Source: Flavobacteriales bacterium CG_4_9_14_3_um_filter_32_8
GTDB taxonomy: Bacteria; Bacteroidota; Bacteroidia; Flavobacteriales_E; Vicingaceae
Assembly: GCA_002790175.1 (NCBI GenBank)
Contig: PFUQ01000220.1
Location: 1-18,770 of the forward strand
Direction: 5' to 3'
Length of the DNA: 18,770 nucleotides
Part shown: in pieces, positions 5,877 through 14,199 of the stretch
Layout of the letters: each line of letters opens with the position of its first letter
How positions within the stretch are numbered: position 1 is the stretch's first letter
Notes under the pieces: model-generated
What the model was told of the DNA's origin: nothing
The model's database searches: none
The model's input: the letters and a program-made list of their open reading frames with translations, nothing else
Made by a program: the position numbers and the translations under genes

Positions 5877-8315
5877 ATGAAGAAGCTATTTTTAAACTCA
5901 TTTCTGATTTTTATTGTTGGTTTATTATTTTTTCCACTTGTTATTTTTGCTCAGCACCAACTACAAGGAACTATCGTTGATAGTAAAACCAAAGAACCAC
6001 TAGCATTTGTTAATATTGTGGCCAATAAACAACACATCGGCACAACAACTGGAATTAATGGAAATTTTAATCTCAATTCACCAGAACCAATATTAAAATT
6101 AAAGCTAAGTTATGTCGGTTATGAGCCTCAAGAAATTGAAGTGCCTAATCAAAAAAATATATGGATTGAATTAAAAAAAACAAGTTACGAATTAACCGAA
6201 TTTGTGGTGCTTCCGGGAGAAAATCCTGCACACCGAATTATCAATAAAGTAGTAGAAAATAGGAAAATACACAACCCCGAAAAAAGTTTGGATTTTAAGT
6301 ACGAATCGTATAGCAAAATGTATTTTACAGGGCTGGTAGATAGTGCCATCCAATACAACCCTAAAAAAATTTTAGAACTGGATACCAGCGACCAAAAAGC
6401 CATCAAATGGTTAGATCAGCATCATATTTTAATGATGGAATCGGTTACCGAACGAAAATTTAAACAACCCGATAAAAGCTACGAAAAAGTAATTGCCTCC
6501 AGAGTTTCGGGGTTAAAAAACCCTACTTTTTCACTTTTGGCAACACAATTTCAATCGTTTTCGTTTTATAACCCAACCATCAATGTGTTAGAAAGATCTT
6601 ACCTCAACCCCATCTCTGTCAACAGCATCAATAAGTATTTGTTTATTATTGAAGATACTGCTTTTAGTGGCGTAGATACTGTTTTTATTATTTCTTTTCA
6701 TCCATTAAAAGGAAAGAATTTTGATGCATTAAAAGGTTTATTATACATCAACACCGATGGTTATGCGTTGCAAAATGTAATTGCCGAACCTTTTGTCCAA
6801 GATGAAGGAATTGCTATAAAAATTCAACAGAAATATGAAAAAATTGAAGGCAGTTGGTTTCCTATTCAACTCAATTCTAATGTAATTTTTAATAACCTCC
6901 AATTGAATAATTTTAAGGTATTAGGGATTGGCAAAACCTATTTAAAAAACATTCAAATTAACCCAGAAATTTCTAAAAAAGAATTTAGTTACATCGATAC
7001 TGAAATTGATGTGGATGCCACTAAAAAAGATGAAGAATTTTGGAATAACTACAGAGAAGATACGCTTTCTCAAAAAGAAAAAGACACCTATCATGTTATT
7101 GATAGTTTGGGAAAAGCAGAGCATTTAGACCGAAAAGTAAGAGGTTTAGAAGCTTTTTTAACAGGAAAACTAAAGTGGGGTTATCTTGATTTAGACCTTA
7201 ACAGATTTATTAACTTTAATGATTATGAAGGCTTTCGGTTAGGAGCAGGAATACACACCAATTCAGCTATTTCTAAATGGTTTTCGGTGGGTGGTTACGG
7301 TGCTTACTCCTTTCAAGATAAAGAGAATAAGTATGGTGGAGATGTTGACTTTTTAATCAATCATAAAAATGATGTGAGTTTAAACTTTTCCTTTCAAAAA
7401 GATGTCGAAGAGCCTGGTGTTGTTCACTTCTACGACTATAAAACTCCTTTTCTTTCTCCTGCCTTTAACCGAGTGCTTTATTTAAGCAGAATGAATAATA
7501 TAGATAAAATGGAAGGTCGTTTCACCTTTCGAACACTCCGTTATTTAAAAGTTTATCTGTTTGCCAATCAGGAAAATGTGGAAGTCACCAACAATTATTA
7601 TTACAAAAACAATATTGATGTAAACACCACTTTACACGACCAATATTATACGTTTAATGAGTTGGGTGTTGAATTGAGATACGCTTTTAAGGAAAAAGTT
7701 GTGCAAACTTTGAGTCAGAAATTTGCCAAGCCAAGCAATTACCCAGTACTTTACGCCAAGATAGAACAAGGAGTAAAAGAATACAATGGCGAATATCAAT
7801 ATACTCGATACACCATAAGAGCTGAAAAAAAATTCAGAATTAAAAACATTGGTCGCCCTAGTTTTTATGTTGAAGCTGGTTTAATTGATGGCGATGTTCC
7901 TCAGCACAAGCTTAACAGTTCGTTGGGAGCATTTCGTTTGAATAGTTTTTTAATTGCCACCGAAAATGCTTTTGAAACCATGTTGCCTTACGAGTTTTTT
8001 TTAGATAAGTATATCAACATTCATTTCAGACATAGTTTTGGTTCCTTATTGCTGAAAGTTAAAAAATTTGAACCTGAATTTATAGTAACTTCTAGTGTTG
8101 GATTTGGCTCTTTAGCTCATCCCGATTTACACGGTGGTGTAGCTTTTAAAACAATGGAAAATGGGTATTATGAATCAGGATTAATCATCAACAATATCCT
8201 TAAATTCAACTTTAGTTCTTTTGGAGTTGGTGCCTATTACCGATATGGTCCTTATCAACTACCAGAAGTAAGCGACAACTTTTCCGTGAAACTGAGTGTT
8301 GGATTTGTTTTTTAA
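5877..8315 (+). CDS. DUF5686 / CarboxypepD_reg-like outer-membrane protein
   Basis: An 812-residue protein with a signal peptide (residues 1-25, ending VIFAQ). A CarboxypepD_reg-like beta-sandwich follows at about 27-105 (LQGTIVDSKTKEPLAFVNI, then GTTTGINGNFNL and LKLSYVGYEPQEIEV), the same N-terminal module found on SusC-type receptors. The long remainder matches the DUF5686 pattern, beginning PAHRIINKVVENRKIHNP and YESYSKMYFTG. The C-terminal half is rich in alternating aromatic strands and closes with a strand ending in Phe (KLSVGFVF), as expected for an outer-membrane beta-barrel. There is no TonB-dependent plug motif, so it is not a SusC receptor. The family is widespread in Bacteroidota; its substrate is not known to me. 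It follows the LRR gene's terminator closely and converges on the lipoprotein gene with four bases between stops. Confidence 0.88.
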   Translation: MKKLFLNSFLIFIVGLLFFPLVIFAQHQLQGTIVDSKTKEPLAFVNIVANKQHIGTTTGINGNFNLNSPEPILKLKLSYVGYEPQEIEVPNQKNIWIELKKTSYELTEFVVLPGENPAHRIINKVVENRKIHNPEKSLDFKYESYSKMYFTGLVDSAIQYNPKKILELDTSDQKAIKWLDQHHILMMESVTERKFKQPDKSYEKVIASRVSGLKNPTFSLLATQFQSFSFYNPTINVLERSYLNPISVNSINKYLFIIEDTAFSGVDTVFIISFHPLKGKNFDALKGLLYINTDGYALQNVIAEPFVQDEGIAIKIQQKYEKIEGSWFPIQLNSNVIFNNLQLNNFKVLGIGKTYLKNIQINPEISKKEFSYIDTEIDVDATKKDEEFWNNYREDTLSQKEKDTYHVIDSLGKAEHLDRKVRGLEAFLTGKLKWGYLDLDLNRFINFNDYEGFRLGAGIHTNSAISKWFSVGGYGAYSFQDKENKYGGDVDFLINHKNDVSLNFSFQKDVEEPGVVHFYDYKTPFLSPAFNRVLYLSRMNNIDKMEGRFTFRTLRYLKVYLFANQENVEVTNNYYYKNNIDVNTTLHDQYYTFNELGVELRYAFKEKVVQTLSQKFAKPSNYPVLYAKIEQGVKEYNGEYQYTRYTIRAEKKFRIKNIGRPSFYVEAGLIDGDVPQHKLNSSLGAFRLNSFLIATENAFETMLPYEFFLDKYINIHFRHSFGSLLLKVKKFEPEFIVTSSVGFGSLAHPDLHGGVAFKTMENGYYESGLIINNILKFNFSSFGVGAYYRYGPYQLPEVSDNFSVKLSVGFVF

Positions 8316-8319
8316 CCTT

Positions 8320-9474
8320 TTACTTTACAAAATCCTTATTTTTTACAATAATATCTTTGGTCATTTTTTTTATTACTTCTCCAGCTTGCATAATTAAAGC
8401 TTCATCTGGTGGAAAAGGGATGGGTTTTGTATTGTTTATTTCTTTATTAGTTTCCAAAGATAACGCATCGATATTTCCATAAGCTACCGCATAACGATTT
8501 TCAAATAGTGCATCGGAGGCAATTGGTTCTGTTTTTATCAATTGATCGGTAGCGTTATCGTAATATTCTAAATCTCCCGCAACTCGTGCAGCTTTGTTTT
8601 GTTGAAACCTTACCACCTTACAAGTAATGGTTTTAAACCTCGGAATTTTAATGTCATTTCCTAAACTATCTTTTTTTACGTTTCCGTTGGCATCCAACAC
8701 ATAATCAAAACCATCGGGTACTTCTTTACTCTCTATAGTTGCATTTTGAGCAACTTTTTCTGGAGCAACATCTATTAATTTTAAATTCAAAATTATAGAA
8801 TAATGGTAAAGGATGTTGGTATCAATGTAAGAATCGTAGTTAGTCCATTGTTTGTCCAACTCATTTACATCTATGTTTTGTATTTCTTCCATCATCACCT
8901 TTGGAACTAACATTTTAGTGTTATCTTCTATTCTAAAAAACACATTAGTTGTTCCGGCTAACTTTGCTGCACTAATTTTTTCTTTCACCTCTTTATAATC
9001 GGGATTGTATGATTTTACTTCATTGTATTTATCATACGCCAAACGAGCATCCATTTTGTTATTTTTTGCCATTAACTCGTCTCCTTTGGCATACGCATAT
9101 TCGGTAGCGTTTGTTTTTGCGTTGGCTATTTCTCCCGAAAAATCTTTTTCTTCATAATTAATGCCCACCGGAGGTAAAGAGGCTGCCAAATCTTGACGAC
9201 CTTTCATGGTAACATACAATTGATATATTCTACTCCAATTGGCAGGATTTCCTTCTTGTTTTAACCGATTTACTTCAGTATTGTCCTGAGCATACGCCAA
9301 TCGATAAGCATCATTAAATGTATCTACCTCATCAAAACTTCCGGGATTCTTTTTTATTTTTTTTGCTGACTTCTGAAGTGCAGCATCATAATTTCCTTCC
9401 GCTAATTGTTTGCTAGACGATTTGCAGGATGCTAAGAAAATTACTACGATTAAAAAGGGTACTATTTTTTTCAT
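8320..9474 (-). CDS. TPR-like lipoprotein of unknown function
   Basis: A 384-residue lipoprotein. The N-terminus MKKIVPFLIVVIFLASCKSSS contains a lipobox (LASC) with the lipidated Cys at 17, followed by serines that often favour surface or outer-membrane placement in Bacteroidota. The next part, QLAEGNYDAALQKSAKKIKKNP, and a later segment, DELMAKNNKMDARLAYDKYNEV, have the character of tetratricopeptide-like helical hairpins. The second half (from about residue 200) is predicted beta-rich, with several Val/Tyr strands and a DANGNVKKDSLGNDIKIP loop. I recognise it as a conserved Bacteroidota type but cannot name a function. It stands alone on the minus strand, converging with the DUF5686 gene. 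Upstream is an inverted-repeat element. The start at 9474 is fixed by the signal sequence. Confidence 0.85.
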   Translation of the reverse strand: MKKIVPFLIVVIFLASCKSSSKQLAEGNYDAALQKSAKKIKKNPGSFDEVDTFNDAYRLAYAQDNTEVNRLKQEGNPANWSRIYQLYVTMKGRQDLAASLPPVGINYEEKDFSGEIANAKTNATEYAYAKGDELMAKNNKMDARLAYDKYNEVKSYNPDYKEVKEKISAAKLAGTTNVFFRIEDNTKMLVPKVMMEEIQNIDVNELDKQWTNYDSYIDTNILYHYSIILNLKLIDVAPEKVAQNATIESKEVPDGFDYVLDANGNVKKDSLGNDIKIPRFKTITCKVVRFQQNKAARVAGDLEYYDNATDQLIKTEPIASDALFENRYAVAYGNIDALSLETNKEINNTKPIPFPPDEALIMQAGEVIKKMTKDIIVKNKDFVK

Positions 9475-9538
9475 GAGTTAAACATTTTGAATATAAAAAA
9501 ACAAAAATTAAGCCAAATCAATTACCAATGAGTAACAA

Positions 9539-9690
9539 CTGATGTTACGCAAACGCATTTTTACCGCAGAGTTCGCTGAGATTTTACGCAGAGAACCGCT
9601 GAGAATACAAGATTGCATTTTCTTTGCGGCTCTCTGAGTGTTGTTTTCTTTGTGTTCTCTGCGGTTATTTGCTTTTCTGTGTAACATCAG
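9539..9690. mobile_element. MITE-like inverted-repeat element
   Basis: Most of the 299-base gap 9475-9773 is one long imperfect palindrome. Its ends are perfect 10-base inverted repeats, CTGATGTTAC (9539-9548) and GTAACATCAG (9681-9690). Inside are ACCGCAGAG (9563-9571) and its complement CTCTGCGGT (9657-9665), with further short CGCAGAG/CGCTGAG units in the left arm (period about 22) and TTTGCGG/TTCTCTG units in the right arm. A 7-base direct repeat TGAGTAA lies at 9529-9535 and 9691-9697, which may be a target-site duplication, although three extra bases separate it from the left inverted repeat. It contains no open frame of note. The transposition machinery, if any, is not in the window. 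Confidence 0.65.
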
Positions 9691-9743
9691 TGAGTAAATG
9701 TAAGAATAAATAAAAAAGATGCTGCTAACTAAACAAAAATGTT

Positions 9744-9751
9744 TATATTTG
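9744..9751 (+). promoter_or_regulatory. Candidate -7 promoter box of the T9SS substrate cluster
   Basis: TATATTTG matches TAnnTTTG exactly, 22 bases before the ATG at 9774. No clear TTG is seen at -33. It may drive the three consecutive plus-strand genes 9774-15723. Confidence 0.35.
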
Positions 9752-9773
9752 ATATGTATTTATCCCTTTTTTT

Positions 9774-10637
9774 ATGAAAAACTACACCTTCCTCCCACTA
9801 ATAATTTTATTGCTAATTACATTCAACAGCAACTGCCAAAACTTCGCTCCTGTTGGTGCAACGTGGCATTATAATGAATACAGCTATGGTCCACCACCTA
9901 ATGATATTAATTATATATTAGTTGAATCTATAAAAGATACCATTGTGTTGGGCAAGAACGCCAAAAAATTGGATGCGACAATGTATTGGGCTGGCGGTGG
10001 CACTTCGCCATGGGATACTTATATCATCCATTCCGACTCCAATAAAGTGTACTTATACCGTTGTAATCAATTTTATTTGTTGTATGATTTTAATGCCAAT
10101 CAAGGAGATACTATCCATATAGTAGATCCTGATTGTGGTTGGTGGAATGACACACTTATAGATGTTCTTATTGATTCTGTTAAAATGGAAAATATTGGAG
10201 GGTTTATAAAAAAGGTACAATACGTAACTTCTATAGAAGGATGGAGTTGGAATATTGGTACAAAATTTATCGAAAGTATTGGAAGCAATCGATATTTGCT
10301 CCCTATGAATGCTACTTTACCTGAAGATATTGCATTAAGATGCTATAGCGACAGCTTCATTAACTATCAATTAGTGCCTGATTGTGAAGAATTGGTGGTG
10401 GGTGTTAAGGAAGATGTGAATCAAGAAAATAAATACACCATACCAACAGTAGTCTATGAACACTTGCAATTACCTGCCATTATTGGTGATTTATTAATCT
10501 ATGATTTGCAAGGAAAACTAATTAAAAATGAAAAAATAAAACCCATTATCAACCTCGAAAACATGAACAAAGGAATTTATATCCTTATCCTTAAAAATGA
10601 CGAACTATTCATTAAACAGAAACTCATTAAATTCTAA
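9774..10637 (+). CDS. Secreted protein with T9SS type A sorting domain
   Basis: A 287-residue exported protein. Signal peptide MKNYTFLPLIILLLITFNSNCQ; the Cys lacks a proper lipobox, so signal peptidase I cleavage is likely. The mature start NFAPVGATWHYNEY is a recurrent opening in secreted Bacteroidota proteins of unknown role. The middle domain (about 25-205) is a beta-rich, Trp/Tyr-rich module I do not recognise, with two Cys pairs possible (CGWW, and CYSD with DCEE). The last 75 or so residues form a T9SS type A sorting domain (LLIYDLQGKLIKNE, then LENMNKGIYILIL, ending IKQKLIKF), although the usual YPNP opening is degraded. It is first in a same-direction run with the protease and propeller genes, separated from the protease by 98 bases containing a nested inverted repeat. 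Function unknown. Confidence 0.85.
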   Translation: MKNYTFLPLIILLLITFNSNCQNFAPVGATWHYNEYSYGPPPNDINYILVESIKDTIVLGKNAKKLDATMYWAGGGTSPWDTYIIHSDSNKVYLYRCNQFYLLYDFNANQGDTIHIVDPDCGWWNDTLIDVLIDSVKMENIGGFIKKVQYVTSIEGWSWNIGTKFIESIGSNRYLLPMNATLPEDIALRCYSDSFINYQLVPDCEELVVGVKEDVNQENKYTIPTVVYEHLQLPAIIGDLLIYDLQGKLIKNEKIKPIINLENMNKGIYILILKNDELFIKQKLIKF

Positions 10638-10645
10638 TACTATGA

Positions 10646-10700
10646 AATAGCCACTAACAAAGAGTTTGTTGCAAACAAACACCAATGAAGATAGGCTATT
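10646..10700 (+). other. Nested inverted repeat between two secretome genes
   Basis: An outer stem AATAGCC (10646-10652) pairs with GGCTATT (10694-10700). An inner stem GTTTGTT (10664-10670) with AACAAAC (10674-10680) closes on a three-base loop. There is no T-run after it, so it is not a standard terminator. It could be a processing site or a structured leader for the protease gene starting at 10736. Confidence 0.5.
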
Positions 10701-10735
10701 CCATATGACTTAATTAAAACAATAAATATCTACAT

Positions 10736-13700
10736 ATGAAACAAATTATCTATTTATTCGCAACATTGTTATTGCTTAATAGCAACAACGCTCAAACTAC
10801 CGATTGTGGTACTAATGATCCTGCTCTTCCTGTTATTTTAGGTGGGCCAGCTTGTGACCAAACTATCAATTATGCCCCAGATGAATTGACAGATGTAAAA
10901 TACGTTCGTATTACGTTCCATGTGATACAAGATAATTTAGGAAATGGAAACATCCCAAATAATAATGCTGGGCAGCAATTTTTATTAGTAGATGTAATGA
11001 ATTCCATGAATAATGTCATGCGAAATATGTCTGCTATGAATTTACCTACTACTTCTCCTTACTTTGAGGATAGTAAAATTGAATTTGTAGTAGAGAATTT
11101 TTTCTTTCATCAAAATACATATTTATGGGATTTCAATTTTCAAAATAATATGAACAATCCTCTTGCAGTAGTTAAGGGAAATTTACTATATAATCAATAT
11201 GTTACAACAAATCCAGCCATAGTAGATAAAACTAATTCTATTCATGTGTTTATAATAGGGAATATGGGGCAAATATTTCAAGGATTTGCTTATGGTAGTA
11301 CTTATATGGTGATGCCAAGTTATGAACAGTTTTTAGTTGGAGATTTCTGGAATCCAGCAAGGCTATTACGCCATGAATTATTACATAATTTAGGATTGCC
11401 TCATACATGGTCTGGTGATAATTGTGCAGACACACCAAACAACCCTAACTGTTGGAACTACAACACTCCATGTTGTGGTCAACCAAATACTGGGCAGTGT
11501 CTTGTTTGGTCAAACAACATGATGGATTATAATGCAGCACGAACAGCATTAACCGAATGTCAGTTAGGAATAGTTCATTCTAATTTGGTGAAAAATGTTG
11601 CTATCAATAAACTCGTAGCTAATGATTATTGTAATAAAAATGCCAGTGTTATTATTAACAATGGCTTAATCAACACTTGGAACAATAGCCGATACATCTC
11701 AGGTGATTTAATTATAAAAGCAAACAGTACTTTAATTGTAAAATGTGATTTATACATGCCAAAAGATGCAAAAATTATTGTGGAACAAGGTGCTAAATTA
11801 GTGGTGGACGAAGGCAAGATAACGAACAAATGCGGTCAACTTTGGGAAGGAATTGAAGTTTGGGGCAATAGTACAACAAGCCAATCTGATGTGAGCACTC
11901 ATGGAATTTTAGAAGTTAAAAATAATGCTATTATAGAAAATGCTCGTGTGGCAGTAAGTTTACATAAAAGAAATCCCAATGGTTCAGGCGATTTAACTAC
12001 TACTGGAGGTATTATTATTGCCCACTCTAACAGTACTGCCATCACAAACTGTACGTTTAAAAACAACATAAAAGCCATCGACTTTTTACCTTACCAAAAC
12101 CACCTGACTGGCTATCCCAATATTAAAAAGAGAGAAACCAGTGCTTTTATCAATTGTGTATTTAGTTGGGATGGCACTGGTAACATGGTTGCCTTAGGAG
12201 AACTTCCAGATGCTCACATGACCATTAACGGAATACATGGAATTAGAATTGAAGGGAATGATTTTAAATCGGATGATGTTACTTATGTAGATGAAGGTCA
12301 AAGAGGGTTTGGAATTATTACCATAGATGCTGATGGTTACATCAATGAAGTTTGTAATTTCCCAACTGCTCCTTGCCCACCGTTACAAGAAGATGGAAAT
12401 ACTTTTGAAGATTTGTGGGTTGGGATTGATGTGGTTGGGATGAGTAACCTCTCCAGGGTGTTGATTAAAAAGAACACCTTTACCAACAACCGATATGGAG
12501 TGGTGCTTGGGGGTTCAAAATATACTACGGTCAACCAAAATGTTTTTAATTTGCCTACTTCCAGCTATCCTTTAACAACAGGTGGTGATGCCATTGGTAT
12601 TTATGCCACTGGTGCTGGTGGTTTTAACATAGAAGAAAATGAGTTTTATACTATTTTCGGTTCCTCTGGATTAAGTAATTATGGAATTGTGGTGAACAAC
12701 TCTGATGGTGATGGTGGCTTGGTTTATAAAAATAATTTCTACAACAACATTGTGGGGACTTTATCATCGCAAGACAATAGTTTATTGAAAGTAGATTGTA
12801 ATCAATATTACGAAGGAGCATTACACCAGTACGATTGGGCAATTACTTCGGGCACATTAATGAATCAAGGTAGTTGTAATCTATTGTTAAAACCAGCCAA
12901 CAACACCTTTATCAATTGCACCGTAGGTGGTGAAGCCAACATTTTTTCTACAGGTACTCCTTTTATTTATAGTGCTATATTTGGTGATTTGCCCAACTGT
13001 GTCAGCCCAACTGTAGCATTGAATCCATGTATTTCAACTACAACAAATTTGTGTGAATCCTATATCACCAATCCTTTAAATCCAACTCAAATTATCGCTA
13101 TTTTAGGGATTATTAAAAATGAAATTGCAGCATTAACACTCAACTTTGATGGAGGCAACACCACTGAATTATTAACAACTATTGCTACTGCTTCCAATGG
13201 CATTACTAAAAATGCCTTACTGGCTGCTTCTCCTTATTTAACCGATAAAGTGCTGATAACTTATTTGAATACTACAGGCGTTCCGCCAGGGAATGTAAAA
13301 CAAGTAGTGGAAGCCAATTCACCAGTAACTAATAAAGTAATGGGAATATTGGAGGGCATGAATTTACCCAGTGGCATAAAAAATCAAATTGATGTTATAC
13401 AAACCGGAATTTCAGAACGAATGTTGCTAGAAAACGACATTAGTTATTTAACCTCAGAAGCCTTACAGTTAAAAAACGAATACATCCGTCAAAGTTTAGA
13501 TGCTCAACAATTTGGTGATGTAAAAAATAGATTAACCGATGGTGGTACTAACCAAGATAAGGCAGATTTACTAAGATTAGTAATAGCAGACGACCAGCAA
13601 CAGGCAACTTCATTAATTAGTGAACTACGGAATGAAGCCGACACTCTAAGAGCAGAAGATGTTAATAGTATGGAAGCAGAAAAAATTGAAAAAGTGTGTG

Positions 13701-14194
13701 ACTTTTTTGATAACGTAAAAAACAGAATTGTCCAAACGGGTAGTTTTGATGGGTTAACAACCAGTGCCGAACAAAACATGAGAAATTTATGCAGCACCAA
13801 TGGAGCTATTGCCATTAATGCCCAAAATACTTTGCGTGTATTTTTAAATGAATATGTCAACAGGTTTGCCGAACCAATTATCGCCAATAGTGGAGCAAAG
13901 TTAATGCTACCGGAAACAGTCAACCAGTCAACAGTAGTAAGTAATTATCAATTAATCAACTATCCTAATCCATTTAATGAAAATACGGTTATAGAAGTAA
14001 CATTGCCTAAAAATACCACAGGACAACTAGTGATAACCGATGTATTAGGCAAAGAGTTGTTGCGATTTACCCTAACAAAAGAAAACAACCTTTTAGAAGT
14101 AGAAGGTAACCAATTGGGTTACGGAATATTCTTTTATAGTTTATTGATTAATAATGAGTTGGTAAAAACGAATAAACTAATCCGAATGAAGTAG
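10736..14194 (+). CDS. Secreted M43-like metzincin protease with beta-helix and T9SS type A sorting domain
   Basis: An 1152-residue exported protein. Signal peptide MKQIIYLFATLLLLNSNNAQ. The first domain (about 20-290) is a zinc metalloprotease: the metzincin motif HELLHNLGLPH places zinc ligands at H213, H217 and H223 and the catalytic Glu at 214. The Met-turn is in NNMMDYN (M262-M263), and several cysteines lie between them with DTP, as in pappalysin/cytophagalysin-type (M43) enzymes. Next, about 305-690, comes a right-handed parallel beta-helix of irregular repeats (IENNEF-, KNTFTNN-, KNNFYNN-like turns), a fold that binds polysaccharide or acts as an adhesive stalk. A helical, Glu-rich region (about 770-1050) follows, then the sorting domain (from YPNPFNENTVIEV to the end) for T9SS export. 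The gene lies between two other T9SS substrates, with five bases to the next gene. Peptidase activity is strongly implied; the natural target is unknown. Confidence 0.92.
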   Translation: MKQIIYLFATLLLLNSNNAQTTDCGTNDPALPVILGGPACDQTINYAPDELTDVKYVRITFHVIQDNLGNGNIPNNNAGQQFLLVDVMNSMNNVMRNMSAMNLPTTSPYFEDSKIEFVVENFFFHQNTYLWDFNFQNNMNNPLAVVKGNLLYNQYVTTNPAIVDKTNSIHVFIIGNMGQIFQGFAYGSTYMVMPSYEQFLVGDFWNPARLLRHELLHNLGLPHTWSGDNCADTPNNPNCWNYNTPCCGQPNTGQCLVWSNNMMDYNAARTALTECQLGIVHSNLVKNVAINKLVANDYCNKNASVIINNGLINTWNNSRYISGDLIIKANSTLIVKCDLYMPKDAKIIVEQGAKLVVDEGKITNKCGQLWEGIEVWGNSTTSQSDVSTHGILEVKNNAIIENARVAVSLHKRNPNGSGDLTTTGGIIIAHSNSTAITNCTFKNNIKAIDFLPYQNHLTGYPNIKKRETSAFINCVFSWDGTGNMVALGELPDAHMTINGIHGIRIEGNDFKSDDVTYVDEGQRGFGIITIDADGYINEVCNFPTAPCPPLQEDGNTFEDLWVGIDVVGMSNLSRVLIKKNTFTNNRYGVVLGGSKYTTVNQNVFNLPTSSYPLTTGGDAIGIYATGAGGFNIEENEFYTIFGSSGLSNYGIVVNNSDGDGGLVYKNNFYNNIVGTLSSQDNSLLKVDCNQYYEGALHQYDWAITSGTLMNQGSCNLLLKPANNTFINCTVGGEANIFSTGTPFIYSAIFGDLPNCVSPTVALNPCISTTTNLCESYITNPLNPTQIIAILGIIKNEIAALTLNFDGGNTTELLTTIATASNGITKNALLAASPYLTDKVLITYLNTTGVPPGNVKQVVEANSPVTNKVMGILEGMNLPSGIKNQIDVIQTGISERMLLENDISYLTSEALQLKNEYIRQSLDAQQFGDVKNRLTDGGTNQDKADLLRLVIADDQQQATSLISELRNEADTLRAEDVNSMEAEKIEKVCDFFDNVKNRIVQTGSFDGLTTSAEQNMRNLCSTNGAIAINAQNTLRVFLNEYVNRFAEPIIANSGAKLMLPETVNQSTVVSNYQLINYPNPFNENTVIEVTLPKNTTGQLVITDVLGKELLRFTLTKENNLLEVEGNQLGYGIFFYSLLINNELVKTNKLIRMK

Positions 14195-14199
14195 TTACC

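Noticed and set aside
9475..9773. tRNA or other standard RNA gene in the intergenic region
   Set aside because: No cloverleaf, CCA end or T-loop sequence seen; the structure is a linear palindrome.
13504..13923. 139-codon open frame on the minus strand within the protease gene
   Set aside because: It lies opposite a well-supported coding region, has no start context, and its hydrophobic Ser/Leu-rich composition is what antisense of an Asn/Glu-rich gene gives.
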